A program made the translations under genes and the position numbers. From positions 124,001 to 188,000 of the forward strand of contig NZ_CP058278.1 in the NCBI RefSeq assembly GCF_013389455.1: a stretch of DNA of 64,000 bases, in the 5' to 3' direction. This DNA is from Flavobacterium inviolabile. Lineage in GTDB: Bacteria > Bacteroidota > Bacteroidia > Flavobacteriales > Flavobacteriaceae. The notes beneath the pieces are model-generated. The model saw only the letters and a program-made list of their open reading frames with translations, was not told the DNA's origin and did no database searches. This document shows positions 25,880-34,811 of this stretch, in pieces (position 1 is the stretch's first letter; every line of letters starts with the position of its first letter).

Positions 25880-26791
25880 TTAGTAATTCCACATATCTTG
25901 TTCAAAGTTGCGGATTTTTTCTTTTACACGCTCAGATTCCAATAACTGCATTTGAGCATTTTCTTTTACATATTCTTCAATTTGTCTATCGCCGTAAACA
26001 TTTTCTTCTCTGTAGATTACTCCACTAAAGCGTCTTGAGTTTAACAGGTGATCAAACGTAATCGGCATTGCTGAGTTTTTATCATTGAAGGCCTTGTTTG
26101 CATGTAACACATCTCTTGCAGACGGGAAGTAAACCCAGAATAATTCGATGTATTCTTTCTCCTCTTTGTCCATCGTATAAACATCCGGTACAATAGGACA
26201 GATTCCTAACATTCTGTATTTTAATTCACCTTGACGGGTATCAAAATACCAATAACCTACAATTTTATAATCAGAAACGTCACTTGGTCTGATTTCGGTT
26301 TTGTTGATATACTCTTCCGAAATTTTCGCTCCTGCTTTTTTCTGTTTTGCGGTAAAGGTGTTGTATTGCTCTTTACCGGCATCAGTAGTGTCAATTCTAA
26401 ACAGGGAAGCTTCGATATCTTTTAATGATTTTTTAGTTGTAAAATAACTATCATCATAGATTTCAGTAAGCTTGTTGTTTTTAATTCCGTCAACCAAAAC
26501 CTCATAAAGCGGTTTTCTGTCCGGTCCTAAATTTCCATCTACAGGATAATATAAAGGAAAATTAACTCTTTCATCAAGGTCAACAATTTCCCAGATTTTC
26601 TTCCCCATTAAAACATCACGATCATCAACATAACCATAAGGTAACGGCTTGTCATTATCAGCGTTTAATTGTGCTGCGGTTTTTTTACCGATATCAGCCG
26701 GGGTTTTTGCATTCAAAAGATTAGACTGTGCATAAGTTGCAATAGAACTAAAAGTAAATGCAATTACTAATGAAAAATTTCTCCAATTCAT
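25880..26791 (-). CDS. gldN: Gliding motility / type IX secretion protein GldN
   Basis: 303 residues with a signal peptide (to about AQSNL). The sequence GYVDDRDVLMGKKIWEIVDLDERVNFP near residue 52 is typical of GldN/PorN. GldN is a periplasmic ring component that works with GldK at the outer membrane in the type IX secretion and gliding machinery. It is the last gene of the gldKLMN operon, 53 bp after gldM, and ends at a strong terminator. The length is normal. Confidence 0.97.
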   Translation of the reverse strand: MNWRNFSLVIAFTFSSIATYAQSNLLNAKTPADIGKKTAAQLNADNDKPLPYGYVDDRDVLMGKKIWEIVDLDERVNFPLYYPVDGNLGPDRKPLYEVLVDGIKNNKLTEIYDDSYFTTKKSLKDIEASLFRIDTTDAGKEQYNTFTAKQKKAGAKISEEYINKTEIRPSDVSDYKIVGYWYFDTRQGELKYRMLGICPIVPDVYTMDKEEKEYIELFWVYFPSARDVLHANKAFNDKNSAMPITFDHLLNSRRFSGVIYREENVYGDRQIEEYVKENAQMQLLESERVKEKIRNFEQDMWNY

Positions 26792-26844
26792 TTTTTATTC
26801 TTTATAAACTATTAAAGTAATTATAAACTCAAACTTGGTCGTTT

Positions 26845-28389
26845 TTATTGTACTTCAAATGTACAAGGTGCAACTCTTTTTGGCATTTGATCTAATCCAA
26901 CGAATTTAGCTTTGATCTCAGAGATAACTACGATATCACCTCTACCAGCTTTAGCAATAGCAGCTTTAGCTCTTGCATCCATTTTGTTACCTGATACTAC
27001 AATTGTAGGCTGACCTGGCACTTTAATGTTAAATTGTGTTACGTTAACAGAAACCGGGAAATCGAAATCTTCTAATTCAGCAGAGATTGTACAAACCTCT
27101 AAGTTCGATTTAGCTCCTTTAGCAGCAACCTCACCACGGATTTTTCCAGTTGGAGCAGGTAAACCTTTGATTCTGAAAACTTCTTTACTACTGAAAGATT
27201 TTCCATCAGGCATAGTAGCGCTAACATTAATGGTTACATCGCTTCCAGCTCCTGGTGTAAGGTTATATTGACCTGGTTTTCCAGTAGATGCCATTCCAGG
27301 TGCAGATGCTTTAACTTTATCAGAAGAGATACCTGGTACAGAAACCGAAATAGGGTTCGATACACCACGGTAAACAACTTTCATTTTGTCAGCAGATACA
27401 ATTGCCTGGTTTGGTTTTGGAACTACAACGTAGTTTCCTGCAATTTCGATTTCAACTGGTTTGTTGTCTTCCATGAAAGTAAACTTACCTTTGATATCTT
27501 TTTCACCAACGCTACCAGCAGCCATTTTGAAAATAGCAGAACCATTTTCGATAGATGTTGAAGCACCGTTTACAGAAACTGCTTTTGGAACTGTAGACTC
27601 GTCATAACGACCTAATACTACACGTCCTGTAACTTGCTCTCCCTGGAAGAAAGCTGATTTATCCATCATTACGAAAGCTTTATAGTTTTTCATAGATGCA
27701 GCTGCCATTGCAGTGTTACCCATGAAAGCATTATATAAATCTGCTTCAACATTTTTAACATCATTTTGCATGGCTGTTAATTTTGTCAATGAAGCGATAG
27801 ATGGGAATCCTTTATAATGATAATCTAAGAATTTTTTAGTAATCCCTTCGCTATCTTTAACATCAGCAGTGCTGAATTTAGAGTCAATCTCACCAACAAT
27901 AGCCTTATATTTAGCATCATTTCCAAGTACTGCTTTCATATCAGCTTTATACTTTTCAATGGTGTTGATAATTTCTTTACCTTTTGCAGAATATCCATCA
28001 CCGGCAAACCAAGATTGATCAATAGCATCACCTTTATCCATTGCTTCATAAGGTAATTTTCCCTGCTCAGTTTTTTCAACTCCTGCAACTAAATCAGTTT
28101 TAAGCTTCCCAATATAATCATAAAAATTCTTACTTATGACAGCTACCTGATCAGCCATTTTTTTTGCAGCGCCGAATTGAGACGGGTTATCAGCTGCTTT
28201 AGTGCCAAGTGCACTTAAAATTTGCGAATTTGTTTCTACTGCAGCAGAATTAGCTGTTTCGAATTTCTCGTTCATCAAACCAAAAGCTGATAGAACTTCT
28301 TTTGACATGTTTAATGCCAACATTGCGATGAAAACCAAGTACATCAGGTTAATCATCTTCTGTCTAGGGGTTAATTTTCCTCCTGCCAT
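26845..28389 (-). CDS. gldM: Type IX secretion motor protein GldM
   Basis: 514 residues. A single N-terminal membrane helix follows the cytoplasmic start (MAGGKLTPRQKMINLMYLV), then a long periplasmic region whose four-domain layout is known for GldM. The helical first part includes a FFDYIGKLKTD-like segment and the later parts are beta domains. GldM and GldL form the proton-powered motor that drives T9SS and gliding. It follows gldL by 41 bp and is co-transcribed. Confidence 0.97.
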   Translation of the reverse strand: MAGGKLTPRQKMINLMYLVFIAMLALNMSKEVLSAFGLMNEKFETANSAAVETNSQILSALGTKAADNPSQFGAAKKMADQVAVISKNFYDYIGKLKTDLVAGVEKTEQGKLPYEAMDKGDAIDQSWFAGDGYSAKGKEIINTIEKYKADMKAVLGNDAKYKAIVGEIDSKFSTADVKDSEGITKKFLDYHYKGFPSIASLTKLTAMQNDVKNVEADLYNAFMGNTAMAAASMKNYKAFVMMDKSAFFQGEQVTGRVVLGRYDESTVPKAVSVNGASTSIENGSAIFKMAAGSVGEKDIKGKFTFMEDNKPVEIEIAGNYVVVPKPNQAIVSADKMKVVYRGVSNPISVSVPGISSDKVKASAPGMASTGKPGQYNLTPGAGSDVTINVSATMPDGKSFSSKEVFRIKGLPAPTGKIRGEVAAKGAKSNLEVCTISAELEDFDFPVSVNVTQFNIKVPGQPTIVVSGNKMDARAKAAIAKAGRGDIVVISEIKAKFVGLDQMPKRVAPCTFEVQ

Positions 28390-28430
28390 TTCTTCTAATT
28401 AGTTTTTAATAGATTAATAAATGCAACTAA

Positions 28431-29081
28431 TTAGTTTCTGTTGCTCATTGCAGAAAGCATTCCGCCATACACATTATTTAATGAAGATAGGTTTGCAGTC
28501 AATGATTGCATCTGATCTTTTAATTTCAAGTTGTTTTCAGCAACTTCTTTATTAATTTCAGCATTACGGGTAGCGCTTTCTAACTGAACTTTATACATAC
28601 TGTTTAAAGATTCCATTTGAGCAGCTGCCATTGACATTTCTTCAGCATATTTTTTAGTAGAAGCAACTGAATCAACTGTTGGAGCAATTCCTTTAGCTGC
28701 AGCTTCGAAGTTTTTGATGCTGTTTCCTAAGCTAGACATTAACTCACCGTCAATTTTAGCTTCTTTTAACATGTTGTCTAATTTTTGAGATAAAAGACCT
28801 TGAGCTTCTGTTGGGTTTTCTGCTTTTTTAACGTCTTTTTTCTTTGCTTCCCCACCTGCTAATTCAGGGTACACTAATGTCCAATCTAAATCTTTATCCA
28901 CCGGTTCAAAAGCCGATAACGCAAAGATAAAAGCCTCTGTTAACAGACCAATTGTCAACATAACACTTCCTGTTAAAGGACCGATTTCAAAGTGAATCAA
29001 TTTGAATAATGCTCCAACGATTACCACTGCAGCCCCCATTCCATAAAGAAAGTTCATTGTTTTTTTGTTCAATAAAGCCAT
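28431..29081 (-). CDS. gldL: Type IX secretion motor protein GldL
   Basis: 216 residues. Two N-terminal membrane helices (about 10-28 and 35-58) carry LFKLIHFEIGPLTGSVML, with the charged/polar residues used in proton transfer, then a cytoplasmic domain ending in coiled coil. Together with GldM it forms the 5:2 rotary-type motor. It lies between gldK and gldM. Confidence 0.97.
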   Translation of the reverse strand: MALLNKKTMNFLYGMGAAVVIVGALFKLIHFEIGPLTGSVMLTIGLLTEAFIFALSAFEPVDKDLDWTLVYPELAGGEAKKKDVKKAENPTEAQGLLSQKLDNMLKEAKIDGELMSSLGNSIKNFEAAAKGIAPTVDSVASTKKYAEEMSMAAAQMESLNSMYKVQLESATRNAEINKEVAENNLKLKDQMQSLTANLSSLNNVYGGMLSAMSNRN

Positions 29082-29169
29082 AATAAAATAAAATTTTAGT
29101 TAGTTAAGTTAATTATAATTAAAAATTGGTTAAATTTTAAAATTGAGTTAAGTTGAATGATTCTGATAA

Positions 29170-30570
29170 TTAGTTGGGTCTGTTTCCGGTTGCCTGAGCT
29201 CCCATGTAATCCTGAACTGTTCTGAATCCGATGTAGCTTCTTGCCGTATCTGCATATTCGAAGTTACGGGTACCTACCTGTAAGTAGTAAGAAACATCTT
29301 TCCAGGATCCACCACGTACCACTTTACGTTGGTTTTTAGCATCCGGTACATTTGGATTCATTGTCGATACGTAATCATAAGCTGCAGCATCATAAGATGA
29401 ATCTGTCCACTCGGCTACGTTACCAGACATGTTGTAAAGGTTGAAATCATTCGGCTCGTATGATTTAGCTTCAACAGTGTATAAAGCACCGTCTGCTGCA
29501 TAATCTCCACGGCTTGGCTTAAAGTTTGCCAAATAACATCCTCTATCATTGTGAGTATACGGTCCACCCCAAGGATAAGCTGCAGATTCCAGACCACCTC
29601 TTGCAGCGTATTCCCACTCTGCTTCAGTTGGTAAACGGAAAGAGTTTACCTGATCTCTTCCTTTTTTCTTTTTGATATAAGAGTTTTTATTTAATGTTCT
29701 CCAAGCACAAAAAGCTTTAGCCTGTTTCCAGCTAACTCCAACTACAGGGTAATCCCCGTAAGCCTGGTGCCAGAAATAGTCATTGTGCATTGGCTCATTA
29801 TAAGAATACGCGAAGTCTTTAATCCAAACGGTTGTATCCGGATAAATCAACTGGTTTTCTGTTTTAATGAATTTACCTCTTTTAGATCTGCTGCTTGTAG
29901 TGCTCTTATCTTTAGCAGCCGCCTGAATGTCCATCCAGGTATAACGGAATTTTAACTTCGACACGTCGAAAGTTCTCAAACCGTTGTATGATTCACTCGC
30001 TGGTAAATAAAGTGAATCCATTACCTCAACATAATACTCATCCGGGTATTTCTGAGGGTCAGCATGCAACTTCACTTTTCTGTTAAGACGTCTTCCAGCA
30101 TACGGATCTTCATCCGTACCTACGCTGTAATAATTCTCATACATATATTTGTCGTATGCAGACATTTTTGCAGGATCCTGGTCACTGAAAGCAAAGTCAC
30201 CGATGCTTCCTCCTTTGTTACCACCAGTACCTGGCTTCATCCCTTGCTCATCAGCTAAAATAGCCAATCTCACACGGATTGTAGAATCTTTTACCCATTC
30301 GACAAATTGACGATATTCACTATTCGTAATTTCCGTCTCATCCATGTAAAAGGAACGAACTGTTACCGTTTTTGTCGGTGCGTCCTGAACGTTAGCTAAA
30401 TCATCATCTGACTTACCCATGATAAAAGCGCCACCAGGAACTAAAGTCATACCATACGGCTTTTCCGGATGCCATTTCTTTCCTTTAACTCCTACCAGCT
30501 CACCTCTGTCGTTAGAACCACAGCTGAAAAACAATGATACAACAGCTGTTAATGCAATGAACTTCTTCAT
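29170..30570 (-). CDS. gldK: Gliding motility lipoprotein GldK
   Basis: 466 residues. Lipoprotein signal (VSLFFSCGSND) and a formylglycine-generating-enzyme-like (FGE-sulfatase) domain containing GMTLVPGGAFIMGKSDDD near residue 40 and FRLPTEAEWEYAARGG near 310, ending in the GGSWKDV...RNFEY block. GldK lacks the catalytic role of FGE and forms outer-membrane rings with GldN in T9SS. It is the first gene of the operon. Confidence 0.97.
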   Translation of the reverse strand: MKKFIALTAVVSLFFSCGSNDRGELVGVKGKKWHPEKPYGMTLVPGGAFIMGKSDDDLANVQDAPTKTVTVRSFYMDETEITNSEYRQFVEWVKDSTIRVRLAILADEQGMKPGTGGNKGGSIGDFAFSDQDPAKMSAYDKYMYENYYSVGTDEDPYAGRRLNRKVKLHADPQKYPDEYYVEVMDSLYLPASESYNGLRTFDVSKLKFRYTWMDIQAAAKDKSTTSSRSKRGKFIKTENQLIYPDTTVWIKDFAYSYNEPMHNDYFWHQAYGDYPVVGVSWKQAKAFCAWRTLNKNSYIKKKKGRDQVNSFRLPTEAEWEYAARGGLESAAYPWGGPYTHNDRGCYLANFKPSRGDYAADGALYTVEAKSYEPNDFNLYNMSGNVAEWTDSSYDAAAYDYVSTMNPNVPDAKNQRKVVRGGSWKDVSYYLQVGTRNFEYADTARSYIGFRTVQDYMGAQATGNRPN

Positions 30571-30712
30571 ATAAATTTGGGTTAATAGTATTTATATTTT
30601 TAAGGGCGTAAACCTATTTATTTATTTTCTAAAAAACAAAGATTTTATTAAAAAAAACTTAAAAAAAACAATAAAACACAATTTAGGCTTTAAATAACCG
30701 TTTTTTAAACAA

Positions 30713-31864
30713 TTATACCATATTTTTCTTTTGCGCCTTCCACCAACGCTCTGGAATCTCATGGTTTGTGGCACCTAGATAATCCTCATATGTGCAAGGT
30801 AATAACGTGTTTCTTTTTAATTTATTGTTAAAACTTGTTAAAAAAGGTATTTCTATCCACCAACGCTCCGTTTTATCGCTTTTATAGAAGATTAACTCTT
30901 CGTCTTCCAGCGGCACGATATACTTCAAATAGTCCTCACGGCTGCCAAAAGGATATTCTTTCGAACGGTAGTGAAATCCTTCAATAAAATACCAGATAAT
31001 CTGTCCGATTAGAACGGCTTCACTCTTCGAATTATTGTGGTTAAAAACACCAAAAGAAGTTACCTTATCGCTAATTCCCGCATAACGCGAAAGCACGCAG
31101 ATTTCCTTACCGTTAAATCCATTTGGAATAAACTGTGTGAAGTTCCCGGAATCGCTTGATTTTACCGATGTAAGATCCAAACTCACCAGATCGGCATCCC
31201 TGAAAACAGGTTCTGCAATGGTTGAGTTATTGCAAATCTCACCCAGGCGGTAGGCATCGAAATACAGTTTTTCAATCAGATCAATTTCTTCCTGTGAGTT
31301 AAAATAGGTCTGATAACCGACATTACTATAGTTAAACAAATTATTAGGCTCTTCCACGATCATTTTGGTCAGAAAAGAATGCGCCGCTAATTGCTCTTCA
31401 TCTTTTTCAAAATCAAACTTACTGTCAATTGCTACTACATTTACCATTTGCTCCAACTGGTCGTAGGCTCTGTAAATGGCATAGGTCAGATCCTGAGAAC
31501 CACCTATAACGATCGGGATAACGCCGTTTTTTATCAAATGTGCCACCGCAGTACGCAGCACATAATAAGTATCTTCAGAAGAACTTCCTGCCACCACATT
31601 TCCTAAATCTACGATCTGTGCATCCCAGTTTCCCGGGAAAAGGCTGTAAAATTCTTTTCGGATAGCAGTCAGATCCGTATGTTCATTATGACCTTCAAAG
31701 CCTCTGTTTTCATGCACTCCGATAATGGCAATGGCAGCGTTTTCAATATTCGGAAAATCCGTTTCTGTATGAAAAACCACTTTTCTCCCCAACGTTTGCA
31801 CGTTAAGGCCCTGAATAAATTCTAAAAAGTCAGCATCAACCGGCTGAATATAATCAAATGCCAT
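30713..31864 (-). CDS. Arginase-fold protein with altered metal site (annotated in relatives as formimidoylglutamase)
   Basis: 383 residues with the ureohydrolase fold. The three metal motifs are visible but changed: GGSQD at 121-125 instead of GGDHS (metal His to Gln), D147-S-K149-F-D151 instead of DxHxD (His to Lys), and S228-L-D230-L-T232 instead of SxDxD (Asp to Thr). Half of the canonical Mn ligands are therefore missing, so hydrolase activity is doubtful. It is placed between topA (3-bp gap) and gldK, all on the minus strand. A structural or regulatory role linked to T9SS is possible but unproven. Confidence 0.8.
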   Translation of the reverse strand: MAFDYIQPVDADFLEFIQGLNVQTLGRKVVFHTETDFPNIENAAIAIIGVHENRGFEGHNEHTDLTAIRKEFYSLFPGNWDAQIVDLGNVVAGSSSEDTYYVLRTAVAHLIKNGVIPIVIGGSQDLTYAIYRAYDQLEQMVNVVAIDSKFDFEKDEEQLAAHSFLTKMIVEEPNNLFNYSNVGYQTYFNSQEEIDLIEKLYFDAYRLGEICNNSTIAEPVFRDADLVSLDLTSVKSSDSGNFTQFIPNGFNGKEICVLSRYAGISDKVTSFGVFNHNNSKSEAVLIGQIIWYFIEGFHYRSKEYPFGSREDYLKYIVPLEDEELIFYKSDKTERWWIEIPFLTSFNNKLKRNTLLPCTYEDYLGATNHEIPERWWKAQKKNMV

Positions 31865-31866
31865 TT

Positions 31867-34386
31867 TTATTTCTTTTTAGTAGTTGTTTTTTTAGCTGCC
31901 GGTTTTTTCGCCGCAGTCGTTTTCTTCGCTGCTGTTTTTTTAGCCGGTGCTTTCTTCTCAATCAACTCCTTCACTTCTTCCAGTGTCATTTTTCCGGCAT
32001 CGACATCTTTGGAAAGCTCAATCTTAACCTTTCCTTTCAGGATTACAGAACGTCCCCATCTTGCTTTTTCAACACGGATCCCTTCTTCTTCCCAATTGTG
32101 AATTACCTTATCGATATCTTTCTGTAATTTCTCTTCAATCAGCTCCACAAGATCCGATTGTGATAAATTATCAAAATTGTATTTTTTATTAACGTTGATA
32201 AACATACCGTTCCACTTGATAAAAGGTCCGAAACGGCCCACTCCTTTTTGTACCGGCTCATTTTTATACGTCCCGATAGGAGCATCTGCCTGTTCTTTCT
32301 CTTTGATCAGTTCCATAGCGCGCTCTAACGTAACATCCAAAGGTTCTTCGCCTTTTGGCAACGAAATAAAAGCACTTCCGAAACGCACATACGGTCCGAA
32401 ACGACCGTTATTTACCTCTACTTCTTCTCCTTTATAGGTACCTAAATTTTTAGGCAGTAAAAACAGGTTAAGCGCTTCTTCCAGCGTTATGCTTCCGATA
32501 TTCTGCTCCGGACGCAAGCTTGCAAATTGTTTGTTATCGTCATCAACATCGCCAATCTGAGCCATCGGCCCGAATTTCCCTAAACGAACACTCACCGGTT
32601 TACCGGATTTCGGATCCGTTCCCAGGATTCGTTCCCCGGATTCTCTCTCGGCGTTTTCTTCTACATTTTTAACGGTAGGATGGAAATGATTATAAAAATC
32701 ACGCATCATCATCGCCCAGTCTTCATTTCCGGCAGCAATCTCATCGAAGTCCTGCTCTACCTTTGCCGTAAAATTATAATCTAAAATGGTTTCAAAATTC
32801 TTAACCAGGAAGTCATTTACAATGATACCGATATCGGTAGGAACCAGTTTCCCTTTGTCGGAACCGAAGTTTTCTTTTAATTCCTGACTTTTTACCTCAC
32901 CGGCTCTTAAGGTTAACAGGGCATATTTACGCTCCTGACCTTCAAAGCTTCCTTTTTCTACATAATTTCTATTAATAATCGTAGAAATTGTTGGCGCATA
33001 GGTAGACGGACGTCCAATGCCAAGCTCTTCCAGTTTTTTAACCAGCGAAGCTTCCGTATAGCGTGCCGGCGGACGGGTGAAACGCTCCGTAGCAGTGATA
33101 TAATTGTTGGTCAGCTTTTCATTTACTTTTAAAGCCGGCAACATCCCTTCCTGTTCTTCTTCCTCATCGTCATGTCCTTCCAGATACACTTTCAGGAATC
33201 CTTCAAAAAGTAATACCTCTCCGATTGCCCCGAATATTTCTTTATGATTGCCTGCTTCGATCTTCACATTCGTACGCTCTAATTGCGCATCACTCATCTG
33301 GGAAGCCAATGTTCTTTTCCAGATCAGATCATACAAACGTGCCTGGTCTCTGTCAATATTCACAGTATGGCGCGACATATCCGTCGGACGGATAGCTTCG
33401 TGCGCTTCCTGTGCTCCTTTGCTTTTGTTAGCGTAATTTCTGGGCTTGCTGTATTCCTTACCATACGATTTGATGATTTCCGCTTCTGCAGCAGCCATCG
33501 CTTCCTGCGACAGGTTCACACTGTCCGTTCTCATATAGGTAATTAATCCGGCCTCATACAGACGCTGCGCCATCATCATTGTAACACCAACCGGGAAATA
33601 CAGCTTTCTTGCCGCTTCCTGTTGTAATGTTGACGTGGTAAAAGGAGCTGTTGGTGATTTTTTAGTCGGTTTTGTTTCCAGATCCGATACTTTATACTGG
33701 GAACCGATATTTTGTTTTAAGAAAGCTTCTGCTTCCTGTTTTGTTGCAAAGTTGTGTGGTAATTTTGCTTTAAAGGTTTTTCCGGCTTCGTTTGCAAATT
33801 CGGCAGTAACGCTATACGATCCTTCGGCTTTAAAGCCCTGGATTTCACGCTCACGTTCTACAATTAAACGTACGGAAACCGACTGAACACGTCCGGCAGA
33901 TAGTCCTCCTTTTACTTTTTTCCATAAAACAGGCGATAATTCATATCCTACCAAACGGTCTAAAACTCTTCGCGCCTGCTGGGCATTCACTAAGTTATAA
34001 TCAATACCTCTTGGGTTCTCAATTGCCTTTTGTATTGCCGTTTTGGTAATTTCATGAAAAACAATACGTTTTGTTTTGCTCTGGTCCAATTTCAATTCTT
34101 CTACCAAATGCCATGCAATAGCTTCTCCCTCACGGTCCTCATCGGAAGCCAGCCAAACGGTTTCTGCCGACTTCGATAGATCTTTAAGTTTTTTAACCAG
34201 AGCCTTTTTATCGGAAGAAACTTCATACTTTGGTTTGAAATTATTTTCAACATCCACCCCAATTTCTTTAGAAGGCAAGTCGGCTATATGCCCGTAACTT
34301 GATTCTACCTGATAATCTTTTCCTAAAAATTTTTCTATAGTTTTTGCCTTTGCAGGCGACTCAACGATCACTAAATTCTTTGCCAT
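31867..34386 (-). CDS. topA: DNA topoisomerase I (type IA)
   Basis: 839 residues. TOPRIM domain at the start (LVIVESPAKAKTIEKFLG, then WLASDEDREGEAIAWHL), the catalytic core with the active-site tyrosine in GLITYMRTDS (near residue 290), and several C-terminal repeat domains with the GRFGPFIKWN pattern. The last about 30 residues form a lysine/alanine tail (repeated AKKTTAAKKPAAKK type), like histone H1-type tails. It relaxes negative supercoils. The tail presumably adds DNA binding. A TACTTTTG element lies upstream (34413-34406 on the minus strand). Confidence 0.97.
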   Translation of the reverse strand: MAKNLVIVESPAKAKTIEKFLGKDYQVESSYGHIADLPSKEIGVDVENNFKPKYEVSSDKKALVKKLKDLSKSAETVWLASDEDREGEAIAWHLVEELKLDQSKTKRIVFHEITKTAIQKAIENPRGIDYNLVNAQQARRVLDRLVGYELSPVLWKKVKGGLSAGRVQSVSVRLIVEREREIQGFKAEGSYSVTAEFANEAGKTFKAKLPHNFATKQEAEAFLKQNIGSQYKVSDLETKPTKKSPTAPFTTSTLQQEAARKLYFPVGVTMMMAQRLYEAGLITYMRTDSVNLSQEAMAAAEAEIIKSYGKEYSKPRNYANKSKGAQEAHEAIRPTDMSRHTVNIDRDQARLYDLIWKRTLASQMSDAQLERTNVKIEAGNHKEIFGAIGEVLLFEGFLKVYLEGHDDEEEEQEGMLPALKVNEKLTNNYITATERFTRPPARYTEASLVKKLEELGIGRPSTYAPTISTIINRNYVEKGSFEGQERKYALLTLRAGEVKSQELKENFGSDKGKLVPTDIGIIVNDFLVKNFETILDYNFTAKVEQDFDEIAAGNEDWAMMMRDFYNHFHPTVKNVEENAERESGERILGTDPKSGKPVSVRLGKFGPMAQIGDVDDDNKQFASLRPEQNIGSITLEEALNLFLLPKNLGTYKGEEVEVNNGRFGPYVRFGSAFISLPKGEEPLDVTLERAMELIKEKEQADAPIGTYKNEPVQKGVGRFGPFIKWNGMFINVNKKYNFDNLSQSDLVELIEEKLQKDIDKVIHNWEEEGIRVEKARWGRSVILKGKVKIELSKDVDAGKMTLEEVKELIEKKAPAKKTAAKKTTAAKKPAAKKTTTKKK

Positions 34387-34811
34387 ACTTCTACTGTTTG
34401 TCCGGCAAAAGTATATGATTTTTTTAAATATTACATTTTTGGTTTTCTAAAACACAATTATTTTATGGGGATACAACACCTGTAACAGGCATAATCTTCT
34501 TTTTCTTTAAGAAATAAATTACGGCTTCTGTCTTAAAGCAAACCCGGTTTTTAAGGCATCGTTTCCACCGGCCGACATTAGCCAATAAAACACTATATTC
34601 CAACAGTATAAATCTAAAAAGCACTGTTACAATCCAATTTCTCCCACTGTAAAAACCGCATCCAGACCTGGTTTTTCACGGTCTTTTTCGTTTCTTATTT
34701 CTAAAATATACAGAAATAATCAAAAAAATTAACATTTAAAATTTTGGAGCCACGCACTTTATGATGATTTTTGATAAAACAATTCTCACTTATTACTAAA
34801 ATAATCACGAT
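34387..34811. other. Divergent intergenic region between topA and the RiPP-linked VKOR gene
   Basis: 425 bp with no supported gene. It should contain the topA promoter at its left end (the TACTTTTG element) and a promoter for the gene at 34812, for which I see no clear consensus. A small palindrome CCTGTAACAGG occurs near 34480. Nothing else stands out. Confidence 0.4.
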
